64,000 nucleotides of DNA from Odoribacter laneus YIT 12061 (GCF_000243215.1 NZ_JH594596.1:767398-831397), one strand, 5' to 3'. Positions 16,964 through 26,124 are shown, numbered from the stretch's first letter. Translations and numbers: made by a program. Notes: generated by a model from the sequence alone, not told the origin.

Positions 16964-17731
16964 TCATTCCAACACAAACGGTAATACATCTGGTTTCGCA
17001 GGGAGGGCTTCGGGTTGATACCTGAATTCTTCATAGGAAAAGGCGGTCAGCTCTTCCCGGGTGGTGAGACGGTTTTGCAGAATGTAGCGGGTCATGGCGC
17101 CCCGGCACATTTTGGCATATACGACGATGTTTTTTAGTTTCTCGCCATCCCGGACGAAGAATTGGGGTTCCAGCACCTTTACTTCCCGTTTCACCCGTTT
17201 CCAATCGAAGAGGCGGGTCATTTCCTCGGTGGCCAGATGCACCAGGCATCCATCGTCCTGTTTCACCGATTCGATCAGCACATCCGTCAATAGGGGTTTC
17301 CAAAAGTCGAACATATTCCGGTCGTCGTTATCCGGCAGTTTCACACTACCTTCCAAACGGTAGTTCTTGATGCGGTCCATGGGCCGGAGCAGGCCATATA
17401 AAAAGGAACAGATCCACAGATGGCTGTTGGCATACGCATAATCAGCCTCTGTAAATTCCCAGGCACGCAGATGCCGGTAGGCCATTCCATTGTAGGATAA
17501 TACGGCGGCCCCGCTGTCTTCGGGATCGAAAAAAGAGAGGTAGCGCAGTTTATTTAGGATCGCCAGGCGTGCATTGCACTTGAGGGCTTTCCCCAATTCT
17601 GCTTCCGTAAAGGCCGCCAGTTGCAGGGCATGGCGTTTGGCTTCTTTTAGGAACCTGGGCTTTGTCGAAAGCTCCGGTGAGACTTCCGACCGGGTGGTCA
17701 TATGTTTGGCACAAGCTAATAAAATCTGCAT
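16964..17731 (-). CDS. yaaA: YaaA-family peroxide stress protein (DUF328)
   Basis: A 255-residue protein of standard family length. It starts MQILLACAKHM and contains the family pattern LRYLSFFDPEDSGAAVLSYN, SHLWICSFLYGLLRPMDRI, RLEGSVKLP, and a C-terminal REELTAFSYEEFRY. E. coli YaaA protects DNA against peroxide by limiting free iron. The start at 17731 is supported by a -7 box TATTTTTG (17753-17760, minus); the longer frame to 17899 is not. A broken duplicate lies at 13862-14119. Confidence 0.9.
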   Translation of the reverse strand: MQILLACAKHMTTRSEVSPELSTKPRFLKEAKRHALQLAAFTEAELGKALKCNARLAILNKLRYLSFFDPEDSGAAVLSYNGMAYRHLRAWEFTEADYAYANSHLWICSFLYGLLRPMDRIKNYRLEGSVKLPDNDDRNMFDFWKPLLTDVLIESVKQDDGCLVHLATEEMTRLFDWKRVKREVKVLEPQFFVRDGEKLKNIVVYAKMCRGAMTRYILQNRLTTREELTAFSYEEFRYQPEALPAKPDVLPFVLE

Positions 17732-17820
17732 GGTCTTGTTTTTATCTTTATGCAAAAATAATAAAAACCGGATAAACGAAGGGTGGGGAAAGCAGATAAT
17801 ACTCTTACAGGAATGATGAA

Positions 17821-17845
17821 CAAAAAGGCGCATTTGCCCTTTTTT
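17821..17845 (-). terminator. Terminator-like hairpin
   Basis: On the minus strand, AAAAAGGGC and GCGCCTTTTT flank a short AAAT loop. It lies exactly at the stop codon of the small membrane ORF and ahead of yaaA, and is nearly symmetric so could act on both strands. Confidence 0.45.
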
Positions 17846-18014
17846 ACCAGCCTCCGAAAACGTATATCTGCCAATTGGGGGCAGCCGGGAAGTACTCATT
17901 CAATAGAATAATCGGCCAGCAGAGGATAAAGAGAAAGATATGAATGATGCAGACGGTCGCTCCCGGCATGTACCGGATTTTTAGCTGTACACATAAACGC
18001 CATAGGAATTTCAT
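17844..18014 (-). CDS. Small membrane protein (56 aa), unknown
   Basis: The ORF starts at ATG 18014 (MKFLWRLCVQLKIRYMPGAT) and ends FPAAPNWQIYVFGGW. It has one strong membrane segment (VCIIHIFLFILCWPIILL) with positive residues before it. It starts 12 bp after the stop of the outer-membrane protein remnant and ends at a hairpin. The sensible composition and terminator support a real gene, but no homologue is known to me. Confidence 0.45.
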   Translation of the reverse strand: MKFLWRLCVQLKIRYMPGATVCIIHIFLFILCWPIILLNEYFPAAPNWQIYVFGGW

Positions 18015-18026
18015 ATTCCGGGCCTA

Positions 18027-18190
18027 TTAAAATCCGACGGATAATCCTGCCGAAAAATAAGGTGCTACGCTAAAATAACCGCCGGGTTCCGTGCTGACGA
18101 ACATCGCTTTCAGGGTGCGTTTGTTGTATGCAGCTATCCGCATCGCATTGACGCCTGCGGTTAGCGGTATGCTCACGTGTTTGGAATCAC
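18027..18190 (-). pseudogene. C-terminal remnant of a probable outer-membrane protein
   Basis: Minus-strand translation from the palindrome edge gives about 54 residues (SKHVSIPLTAGVNAMRIA ... APYFSAGLSVGF), ending in phenylalanine as beta-barrel proteins do. The rest of the gene is absent. The reading frame runs into palindromic repeat copy 4 at 18191, where homologous sequence apparently stops. The family cannot be named from this piece. Confidence 0.45.
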
Positions 18191-18225
18191 GGGACGGGGC
18201 AATTGTGCGCACATTTGCTCCGTCC
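18191..18225. repeat. Dispersed palindromic repeat, copy 4 (left edge of AT-rich island)
   Basis: GACGGGGCAATTGTG, CG, CACATTTGCTCCGTC: arms of 15 bp with two mismatches around a 2-bp centre. It sits exactly between the outer-membrane protein remnant and the truncated gene that begins the AT-rich island. Confidence 0.85.
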
Positions 18226-18310
18226 ACCGTGTGTGCTGGATCATTTTGCAGGTTATTATTTAAATCATTCGGAAAGCGGTATTCCGGCAGATAAGTTGGC
18301 TGCTTTTTTG

Positions 18311-19132
18311 ATGCAATGGGCATTGGAATATTTTAAATGTGGTAAATATTACAGAGAAAGAATTTATTATACGGATGCTCAGCTTGAACAATGGCTGAAG
18401 AAAAGCGGGATAGAAGGTGTCGGTTTAAATTGCCTTTATCCTTTTTTGGTAAGAACAAGAAAATGGTATTTCTTTCTGAATTATGAACTTCTGCTTTATT
18501 TTGCCGTTCAGGCTATTGTCCGGATAGAGAACGTTGAAAATTACTCTAAGATTACAGCAGACATAGCCTGTGAAGAGAGCAAACTTCTTGTTTTTCTGGA
18601 CAAAGCGGACCCGAAGCGATTCAGGAAAGAAATTTTGAGTCTGGAAATTCATTGTTTTTTAAATAAGTTGAATTTGGATTCTTCCGAAGAAGTGGTTTTA
18701 TCATTTATAAAGTATTTTAACCCGGATTTTAGCTTAACATGGCTCAAGAGAAGTAATTCTTTTGAGACTGCAATCGAAAGTAGCGGAGATGTTTTTGTTG
18801 AAGAGTTGATCCGGTTTATGGGTATCCGGTTTGAAGTGGTCGCACTCGAAGATTTCTTTTATAAAGATTGTTACCGGGAAGATGATCCGGTAAAATACAA
18901 GAAGTACAGGCAAGGTTATAGGAATTTATATAACAGATTACTACTGGTGTTCGGATTGATAGATGAAAATGGAAAACTATCAAAATCTACCGATGAGGAA
19001 TTTCACCTGAATCTGTATCAGTTCGCAAAGGATTCAGAGAATTACCAAGCGTTGAAGGAAGTTGGAATGGAAGAATATATACTTGGTATTACCGTGAAAT
19101 CCAATCAAAATTGGATGAATATATGGTCTTAA
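18311..19132 (+). CDS. STAND-ATPase-like C-terminal fragment (probably 5'-truncated)
   Basis: Coding character runs without a break from about 18227, at the palindrome edge, although the first ATG is at 18311 (an in-frame TTG lies at 18203 inside the repeat). The 273-residue product is helical. WYFFLNYELLLYFAVQAIVRI resembles the FxHxxLxEYFAA helix that follows the ATPase module in NACHT/STAND proteins. No Walker A or B motif is present, so the N-terminal ATPase half would have been lost at the palindrome. Family assignment is an inference from one motif. It is AT-rich like the genes that follow. Confidence 0.45.
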   Translation: MQWALEYFKCGKYYRERIYYTDAQLEQWLKKSGIEGVGLNCLYPFLVRTRKWYFFLNYELLLYFAVQAIVRIENVENYSKITADIACEESKLLVFLDKADPKRFRKEILSLEIHCFLNKLNLDSSEEVVLSFIKYFNPDFSLTWLKRSNSFETAIESSGDVFVEELIRFMGIRFEVVALEDFFYKDCYREDDPVKYKKYRQGYRNLYNRLLLVFGLIDENGKLSKSTDEEFHLNLYQFAKDSENYQALKEVGMEEYILGITVKSNQNWMNIWS

Positions 19133-19201
19133 ATTGATTGGTGGCGTTTAGGTACATGGGGAGAAAATGCAGGCGATATAGTAGTATAATATAATTATTG
19201 A

Positions 19202-19363
19202 CATGATAGAATTACACATAATCTTTTTATTGGTTCTGAGAGCGATTATGAGAATGTTGTTAAATATGAAAACGGATGGTATGTCATACATACATGTAAA
19301 GAACCTTCTAAGATTATAATAGATAAAGCAATCAGTTGTATTGAAAAACATATCTTTAAATAA
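19202..19363 (+). pseudogene. Short coding remnant, unknown
   Basis: After a stop codon the frame reads HDRITHNLFIGSESDY, then VVKYENGWYVIHTCKEPSKI to a stop at 19361-19363, with no usable start codon. Residue choice looks protein-like. It is probably the 3' end of a lost gene. The remaining 19133-19493 interval is very AT-rich and shows nothing else. Confidence 0.35.
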
Positions 19364-19493
19364 AAAAATATATCTTTATTGTTAAATTATTTTATATATT
19401 GTGTCTGTGGGATATTAATTCAGTAAGAAAATAAATGAAGTGAGTGAAATAATTTGTTTATTATATAATGTATAATTTTATTGGATTGCAATT

Positions 19494-22400
19494 ATGGCTA
19501 TGGGTACAGCATTTGTCTGGGGTGTCGTGACTTTTTTGGCAGAGGGTTTTGCCAATTATAAACTGAATGAAAAACTAAGTAAATTTTTTTCTTCTCAGAA
19601 AGAATTTAAGCAGGAACTTTATCAGGTGATTTTGGCTACTCTTACGGAATATGAAGAAAAATATCCGGTGATGAGTGATGGTGATAAATTTCCTTTTTAT
19701 GATTCACAAGCTATTATTAATGAATTGTTGAAGTATCGATTATTTGGAAGTGCTATCGATCTGGATTGTCTGATAGAAGAATTTAAGAAGAATGACCATA
19801 TCATTATTCCATCTAAAAGTGAATTGGAAACCTTTTTGAATTTATTTTATGAGCATATACAGGGTAATATAAAACTTCGTAATCTGGAAATCGAGCGAGG
19901 ATTTAAGGAGGAAATTTTTTGTATTTCTACTAAGTTGAATCAGTTATCGTCCTCTTTTCAGAATACGTTGGCATCTATGGAAACTTCATTAAAAGAGGAG
20001 TGGAAACGGCAATTGGAGGCTTATAAGGAGCATATTGAGAAATTCAGACCACGGACAGCTTTAGAATTATTAATAAAATTGGAAACCGCTATTGCTGATT
20101 CGGAGTTTACGGTAAATGAGAAATTTTATTCAAAACTTCATTATTGGAAAGCGGGATGTTATGAGTTACTGACACAATTCCCTGAGGCAAGAAAAGAGTA
20201 TATTTTTAGTTATAAAAAGGATAAGGCAAATAATAATTATAAGAAGAAAGCTGCTTATGCCTATTATAAATCAGGGAAATTGGAAGAAGCAATACGATTA
20301 GCCAAAGAACTGAAGGAAGCTGATGATGATAGTTCGGTGATTTATTTTATCTTATTGTTTGAGAATAAAGAAGGTAGTCTTTATGATAAAATAAAGATAT
20401 TGCCGGAGTATGTAAGGAAAACTAATGAATTTAAATTTTTGATTTTGGCTTATGTCCGTGATCACGAAAACGGACCGGCAGAACTTCGGGAATATCTTAT
20501 TCGAGAATTTGAAATAGAACCGATAAAGCAGTTAACCTTTGATAATTTTTATACTTGTGTACTTCATGTTGATTATGCAAACTATGTTTATATACAGAAT
20601 GGTTTACGTTTTGAATTTACGAAAAGAACTGCAAAATCTCCGGAATGGGAGATTATATACAAGGAAACCCATAAACTTGTTTCTGGGTTGAAGGGGAGTG
20701 AGGTGGAAAATATTTATCAAGGTGCTTTTTTCTTATATTATTTAGCTGATTATGTTGTGAATGATCAGAACGAACAACTTTTGGAAGCAAAAAGATACTT
20801 AAGTCCTGATAATGTGAATGGAGCAATGATGCTGGCTAATTGTCTGCAATTTGTCGGATATGAGAAAGAAGCTCTGGAAGTATTGGATTTTGTGAAGGAA
20901 AAATATGAAGAAGTGGCATATGCTAAATCATTCTGTTTTTTGAAGACAGGAGATATAGTCCATTACAATCTTGCTATAAAGGAATTTATTGAACGCTTGG
21001 ACTGTATAACAGCTTTCAATTTTGGAAGAGTGTTGCCTGTGATTCTGAAATTGTTTGAACATGAAAATGGGGTTTGTTTTGATTGGGATTTGTGTTTGAC
21101 TAAAACTTTTGAAGTAGAGGTACATAAGGAAATAGTAAAAGTTTTACAGAAGATTTTTATCCTACCTGATGATGCAGATATAAATGTTTTATATCAATTG
21201 GCTTTAAAGGAGGAAGTTTCATATGAACTGAAAGGTATTATTGCCTATATTTTGATTTTGCTCGGGAAGATGGAACTTGCCGTGAGTTTATACCGCGGAT
21301 TTATTGATAAAAAGATATGTGACCGGAATTTATTCTATTACATACAGGCGTTGTATTATACAAAGAAAGATAACCGGGAGTTATTGGTATTGATGAAGCA
21401 ATGGCGGGAGGAAAGCGGACGGGTTGACAGGTTCATTCTATCTAATGAATATGTGTTAAGGAGAAAACTGGAGGATTGGAAAGAATGTCTGAGTATTATG
21501 GAAATTTTGTATGCAGATGATCCTCTGAATGAAAGAGTTTTTTCTAATTATATGGTTTCTCTGCATGAAAATGATGCGTTTGATAAGATAAAGGAATTGA
21601 AAACAAATCTATCTTCCATCCGATTTACCAATGTGGAGTGTGTGCGCGATGTGACAGTTATATTATTTCAGCAAAATTTTCAGGCTGAGGCCGTGGAATT
21701 TTTATGGCAGTATGCCATGGACAGAGAAAATAGAGGCTTGCGGCTGCTTTTCTTTGAATTATGCAATCAATGTGAGAAAACTGTTTTTGAATGTTTTGAG
21801 ATTGTAAAGCCTGACAGTTATGTAGAGATAAAATATGAGGATAGAGAGGAGAATTCGATTGTTTATATAAATCCGAATAAAGAAAGTGATTTGCAGAAAG
21901 CCTTATCCGGGCATTCGATGGGAGAAACCGTTTTAGTGAAGATTCCGGCATGCGACTGTTATCTTAAGGTGGAGATCGTGTGTACTATGAATAAATATCT
22001 GGCATTATATAAAGAAATACAGTTGGATGCTATGCATCCTTTAGAAACAGGCTCACCAATAATTGCGTTAAAGGCTGATGACGTAAATGATGTAAAAAGT
22101 ATCCAGGATGTTTTTATCCGGAATTTTGGTCCCGGAGAAGATCAGAGGAAACGTTTAATTAAAGAGCATTTGGCTAAATACAAAGCTGGTGAATTATCCT
22201 TTTTTATGCTGGCTCCGTTATTGTTTAATGACGATTTTTATCGGACATACTGTGTTTTAACCACTCCGGAATATGGTTTACTCCTAAATCCTCATATTGA
22301 TGAACTGAAGGAGATTGATTTGGCAGGTAAGGAATTTGTACTTGATTTTACCTCATTATTTTGTTTGTATTCTTTCTATAAATCGGAAAGTTTTAACTAC

Positions 22401-23240
22401 CCGCATCAGTTTATTATACCGAAAACCGTTGCTGATTTTGTGAAGAATAAGGTGGTGGAGATAAAATATAGTCCGAAACAGGCAGGCGTAGTAGATATTT
22501 GTTTAGATAAAGTTGTGCCTGTTATGTATCCTGATAATTATAAAGAACAGGTGCTGGCTATGTGGGAGGATATGGAACAATGGATGTCTGTCAATTGTCA
22601 TGTTGAAATTATTGAAGAAAAACTCGATGATTTGAGGGAATTTGAAGAAAAAAATTCTGAGAAACATCGTTTTTGGTTGAATTATGTAATGGATTATAAA
22701 TATATTCTTAATCGTCCGGAACGGATTTTAATATCAGATGATGCCCTGTTTTATAATGATTGTATTCAGGATAAAGGTGGAATTAGTTCACAATTTTATC
22801 TGAAAAATAATTTTGACCCTAATATTGTGGCAAAAGGATTATTGAGAAGAAATTATATAGGAGTATTTTTTGAGAAAGGATTTTTGATAGCTGAGTTTGT
22901 CAATAAATTATCGGGCAAAGAGACTGTATTCAGCCGCTGTCTGGATAGTTTACATTATCTTTTACCTGATAATGCCGGCCGTTGTATAGAAACACTTTCC
23001 TTGTTTTTGCGGGAAATATACATTGGAGGTTTAGTCATTCCTGATCTGAACAGGGAAGTGATCCGGATTTTTGTACAGGTATTAAAAGGATGCTGTGATG
23101 TAAAGGTATTTTTAGCTATAGAAAGAAGATTGAGAAATGATTTTAAATTATTAGGAACAAAGCATGATGAAATTTTAGTGAATTTGATGGCTGCGACGAA
23201 AATTCTTTTCCCGGATACACAGGGGGGAGGGATGTTGTAA
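19494..23240 (+). CDS. Large TPR - GreAB-C-like - PIN-like nuclease protein, candidate defence effector
   Basis: A 1248-residue protein in four parts. Residues 1-180: a hydrophobic start (GTAFVWGVVTFLAEGFA) and a helical region with a coiled coil. Residues 185-770: TPR-like helical repeats (YKKKAAYAYYKSGKLEEAIR is a clear unit). Residues 775-835: a segment resembling the GreA/GreB C-terminal domain (ENSIVYINPNKESDLQKAL, GHSMGETVLVKIPA). Residues 940-1100: PIN-like, with acids at D951 (FVLDFTSLF) and D1082/D1083 (ILISDDALFYND). TPR-GreAB-C-PIN proteins have, as I recall, been noted in defence-island surveys. It is followed 56 bp later by a HEPN-like partner. Confidence 0.65.
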   Translation: MAMGTAFVWGVVTFLAEGFANYKLNEKLSKFFSSQKEFKQELYQVILATLTEYEEKYPVMSDGDKFPFYDSQAIINELLKYRLFGSAIDLDCLIEEFKKNDHIIIPSKSELETFLNLFYEHIQGNIKLRNLEIERGFKEEIFCISTKLNQLSSSFQNTLASMETSLKEEWKRQLEAYKEHIEKFRPRTALELLIKLETAIADSEFTVNEKFYSKLHYWKAGCYELLTQFPEARKEYIFSYKKDKANNNYKKKAAYAYYKSGKLEEAIRLAKELKEADDDSSVIYFILLFENKEGSLYDKIKILPEYVRKTNEFKFLILAYVRDHENGPAELREYLIREFEIEPIKQLTFDNFYTCVLHVDYANYVYIQNGLRFEFTKRTAKSPEWEIIYKETHKLVSGLKGSEVENIYQGAFFLYYLADYVVNDQNEQLLEAKRYLSPDNVNGAMMLANCLQFVGYEKEALEVLDFVKEKYEEVAYAKSFCFLKTGDIVHYNLAIKEFIERLDCITAFNFGRVLPVILKLFEHENGVCFDWDLCLTKTFEVEVHKEIVKVLQKIFILPDDADINVLYQLALKEEVSYELKGIIAYILILLGKMELAVSLYRGFIDKKICDRNLFYYIQALYYTKKDNRELLVLMKQWREESGRVDRFILSNEYVLRRKLEDWKECLSIMEILYADDPLNERVFSNYMVSLHENDAFDKIKELKTNLSSIRFTNVECVRDVTVILFQQNFQAEAVEFLWQYAMDRENRGLRLLFFELCNQCEKTVFECFEIVKPDSYVEIKYEDREENSIVYINPNKESDLQKALSGHSMGETVLVKIPACDCYLKVEIVCTMNKYLALYKEIQLDAMHPLETGSPIIALKADDVNDVKSIQDVFIRNFGPGEDQRKRLIKEHLAKYKAGELSFFMLAPLLFNDDFYRTYCVLTTPEYGLLLNPHIDELKEIDLAGKEFVLDFTSLFCLYSFYKSESFNYPHQFIIPKTVADFVKNKVVEIKYSPKQAGVVDICLDKVVPVMYPDNYKEQVLAMWEDMEQWMSVNCHVEIIEEKLDDLREFEEKNSEKHRFWLNYVMDYKYILNRPERILISDDALFYNDCIQDKGGISSQFYLKNNFDPNIVAKGLLRRNYIGVFFEKGFLIAEFVNKLSGKETVFSRCLDSLHYLLPDNAGRCIETLSLFLREIYIGGLVIPDLNREVIRIFVQVLKGCCDVKVFLAIERRLRNDFKLLGTKHDEILVNLMAATKILFPDTQGGGML

Positions 23241-23296
23241 AATAGACATTTTAAGTAAATCAGTTTTCAGATAAATGATATCTAAATAGAATAAGT

Positions 23297-24517
23297 ATGG
23301 CAGAAATTGAGTTTAACGAATTTGATTTCAGGAAAATACATCCGATTAAATTGCCTTTTGCTGAAAAATATATTTATGATATAGATTATATTTTTTTTGC
23401 AGATACAGGAAGATGGGATGCAAGGCAAACAAATATGTTTTTTCAGGAAGCGGGAAGAATGCTGGTGAATGCAATTCATTTATTCTGCCAAGGGTATTTT
23501 GATTGTGCGTTTTATTGTTTGCGACAATCTTTTGAAATATCTGTAACTTCATTGTATTTGAATGAAAACAATGACGTTATAACACAATGGAATAAAAGGC
23601 AAAATGGATTTGAGCAGAATAATATGATCCAGTCTTTGAAAAAACAATCGGATGATTATAAGGAATTAAGAGAAGGGGTACTTAAGCCATATTTTGATAG
23701 GTTGCGCGTTGTTATGGAGAAGATGAATAAATATATTCATAAGCAGGGTTTCTCAACTATGTACACCATGCGGTATAGTTTTGAGGGGCGTAAATTTTAT
23801 AAAGAAGAAAACCTGATAAATTTTTTTACCAGTTGCTTAAAAGCTTGTATTGGTGCTGTTGCTGTGTGGCGGATTGTCTTAGATCCAATGCCTGCTTTAT
23901 TAAATGACAAAGTTATTTTCAGAAAAACAACCGAAATGTGTACAGAACCATATAGTGATGAATTTATTGATGAGTATATGGGACGGGAAGTTTTTGAACA
24001 ATATAAACAATCTACATTATATCAAGAATATTATAAATATTTTAATCAATTTGAGGAGCAAAATGAAGCTATTTTTAATATCATTCATTATCAGATCATA
24101 GACCGGAATGATTTTGATGAGATTTGGAAGCAAATGCATTTATTGGGTATACAGGAACAGGTTGCTGTATTATTTATGATGTTGTCGGATCATATAGTAA
24201 GGGTTATATTTGGGAATGGTATTTTTTGTTATACATCTAATGTAAAATTGAATGGTAATGATCAATCTGTTACCTATGGAAATGGAGTGTATGATGAATA
24301 TTTTCAGCAAGGAGATATAAATCAGGCATATAAAGGTGTTTATATTTCCAGGTTTAAATTTAATACTGAATGTGTTATTACGGTTCATAATAATTTGTTT
24401 GCTGATACCGAATTGGAAAACTTCCACTCTTTAAAAGAACAGTTTGCAAACCTTTTACAAAAGGAGAGTGAAGAGTTTGATAAATTAATTGATAAATATG
24501 TTGGAAATAATAAGTAA
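23297..24517 (+). CDS. HEPN-like helical protein, candidate partner of the PIN protein
   Basis: A 406-residue protein rich in helices. The first 170 residues resemble HEPN-type four-helix bundles: an internal CAFYCLRQSFEISVTSLYL and, later, LRVVMEKMNKYIHKQG, which resembles the R-x(n)-H helix end of HEPN or DUF5677-like proteins. The C-terminal 230 residues are not recognised. It lies 56 bp after the TPR-PIN gene on the same strand with the same low GC, so the two probably form an operon. Function as toxin, sensor or regulator is unknown. Confidence 0.5.
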   Translation: MAEIEFNEFDFRKIHPIKLPFAEKYIYDIDYIFFADTGRWDARQTNMFFQEAGRMLVNAIHLFCQGYFDCAFYCLRQSFEISVTSLYLNENNDVITQWNKRQNGFEQNNMIQSLKKQSDDYKELREGVLKPYFDRLRVVMEKMNKYIHKQGFSTMYTMRYSFEGRKFYKEENLINFFTSCLKACIGAVAVWRIVLDPMPALLNDKVIFRKTTEMCTEPYSDEFIDEYMGREVFEQYKQSTLYQEYYKYFNQFEEQNEAIFNIIHYQIIDRNDFDEIWKQMHLLGIQEQVAVLFMMLSDHIVRVIFGNGIFCYTSNVKLNGNDQSVTYGNGVYDEYFQQGDINQAYKGVYISRFKFNTECVITVHNNLFADTELENFHSLKEQFANLLQKESEEFDKLIDKYVGNNK

Positions 24518-24649
24518 ATATTTTGATTGATTTTCTGCTTTAATATAGTAAAAATTCTACATAGGGCTGAATATGTATATTCCACAGTTTCATTTTAATA
24601 TTGCCAGAGATTATGTTGAAAATACTATGAATTAATATTGTATAAATCA

Positions 24650-24686
24650 GGGGACCGGGGCAATTGTGTGCACATTTGCTCCGGCC
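24650..24686. repeat. Dispersed palindromic repeat, copy 5 (right edge of AT-rich island)
   Basis: GACCGGGGCAATTGTG, TG, CACATTTGCTCCGG. It shares the GCAATTGTG and CACATTTGCTCC variant with copy 4 at the left edge, in direct orientation. GC content rises sharply after it, and the next gene is on the opposite strand. Confidence 0.85.
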
Positions 24687-24697
24687 TCGTGAGTAGT

Positions 24698-25252
24698 TTA
24701 TAGCCATCCCGTGATCCAGCTCCAGATTTTTTTCAGTAATACCCCTAGGAATAGCAGGGCGAGGACGGAGAGCCAGATGCGGAAGAAATAGTCCTGGAGA
24801 CGGTCCCACAGGGAAAAACGGGGGATGCGGACAAGCATCCCGATGAGTTCTTCGATGGTCTGGCATTCGGCGAATTCCTCCCGGAAGGTCGGTTCGTCCA
24901 CCCAGGTTTCTTCGAACCATTCTTCGTCCTGGTGTTTTAGATATCTTTCCGCTATCATTTCGCGGAGGACGTTGGGTGATAGTTTTTCCGGATGGGGTTC
25001 GTAGTCGTTTTCTAGGGAGATCACGCCGGTGCGGGTGCCTGTCCAGCCGTGGATGCCCCGCCATCCGGTTGGGTAGGCATGGCGGATGATGTATTTTGTT
25101 CCCGTGGAATCGACGATGGCAACGCCTGAGCGGTCGTATTTTTGCAGCAGGCGGGTGGTGGTGACCTGGAAATCTTTTTCCCGGGCAAAGCCCCAGACCA
25201 TGTCGTCCCGGGGATCAAAAATCAGGATGGGGTATTTTAATTGTGCTTTCAT
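24698..25252 (-). CDS. Membrane-anchored protein of the polyimmunity operon, unknown
   Basis: A 184-residue protein with a soluble N-terminal domain (YPILIFDPRDDMVWGFAR) and a C-terminal membrane segment (IWLSVLALLFLGVLLKKIW). The ATG overlaps the stop of the preceding gene by 4 nt (ATGA), so the two are translationally coupled. It is the last gene of the twelve-gene minus-strand run and ends 12 bp from palindrome copy 5. No family recognised. Confidence 0.8.
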   Translation of the reverse strand: MKAQLKYPILIFDPRDDMVWGFAREKDFQVTTTRLLQKYDRSGVAIVDSTGTKYIIRHAYPTGWRGIHGWTGTRTGVISLENDYEPHPEKLSPNVLREMIAERYLKHQDEEWFEETWVDEPTFREEFAECQTIEELIGMLVRIPRFSLWDRLQDYFFRIWLSVLALLFLGVLLKKIWSWITGWL

Positions 25253-26124
25253 GGGAAAAGTTTTAGGGTACTGGTATCATGCGGGAGTTGTCCGGGTTTG
25301 GATGCCGGGGGTTTTACTTTTTTATATTTTTTCTTTTTGTAACCGGATGCGATCAGCCCACGCCTGCGGATCAGGAATTTGGTGACCGGGGGACGTTCTT
25401 TTGCTTCCTGTATATTCTTGATCCATCCGGGATGGAAAGATAGCACCTGTCCCGGATAGTGCTCTTGTTGCAGGGGCGGATACAAGCCGGGGAGTACCCG
25501 GCAGATCAGGGTGTCTTTGTTTATTTCCCATTTTCCGGTGTAATAGTCCGTCCAGCCGTAGTCGTAGCTCCAACCATGACTGAGCTGTTCGAAAGTTTGG
25601 TCGGTACGCAGTTGAAGGGTGCTTTCTGAAAAGTTTTCACTTTCAAAGTCTTGTTGTATATGCTTGTAGGTTCCGGGAAGAGCCGGAGAACGGAGGTGCT
25701 TTGCCGGAGGAAGTTTTTCGGTTTTATATTTTTCCCCGTTATAATACCAGTTTCCGGTGGTTGCCGGATAGGCCCGGACATGGATATCCCGGGGCTCAGG
25801 GGTATGGGCGATGAATTCAACCTTGTAGCTGAAGGGGTAGGTCAGAAAATCGCTACAGCTCAGTACCAGCGTATCGCCACGGGCACAGCGGATGGAAAAC
25901 TGGGTATCTCCGGCGTAAAGGTTGGCATACTTTGTCGTTTCAGGCTTATTTTTAATCCCGATGAAATGGGGCGGGAGGGAGCCGTCCCGTTCCAGGGAGT
26001 TGTACCAATTGGCAATTCCGTCGTTCACGATGTTTCCGTGAAAGATGATGGAGTCTGGTTTGTTTTGTCCCCTTGCTGCTTGAAGAGGGAAGGATATTAG
26101 CAGGATGTAAAACAGGAATTTCAT
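25249..26124 (-). CDS. Secreted protein of the polyimmunity operon, unknown
   Basis: A 291-residue protein from ATG 26124 with a clear signal peptide (MKFLFYILLISFPLQAARGQ). The mature part has a C2-like or lipocalin-like beta-rich look (QTFEQLSHGWSYDYGWTDYY; TGKWEINKDTLICRVLPGLY). The upstream in-frame extension to 26310 is rejected because it would hide the signal peptide. The gene overlaps the next by 4 nt. Probably periplasmic; function unknown. Confidence 0.8.
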   Translation of the reverse strand: MKFLFYILLISFPLQAARGQNKPDSIIFHGNIVNDGIANWYNSLERDGSLPPHFIGIKNKPETTKYANLYAGDTQFSIRCARGDTLVLSCSDFLTYPFSYKVEFIAHTPEPRDIHVRAYPATTGNWYYNGEKYKTEKLPPAKHLRSPALPGTYKHIQQDFESENFSESTLQLRTDQTFEQLSHGWSYDYGWTDYYTGKWEINKDTLICRVLPGLYPPLQQEHYPGQVLSFHPGWIKNIQEAKERPPVTKFLIRRRGLIASGYKKKKYKKVKPPASKPGQLPHDTSTLKLFP

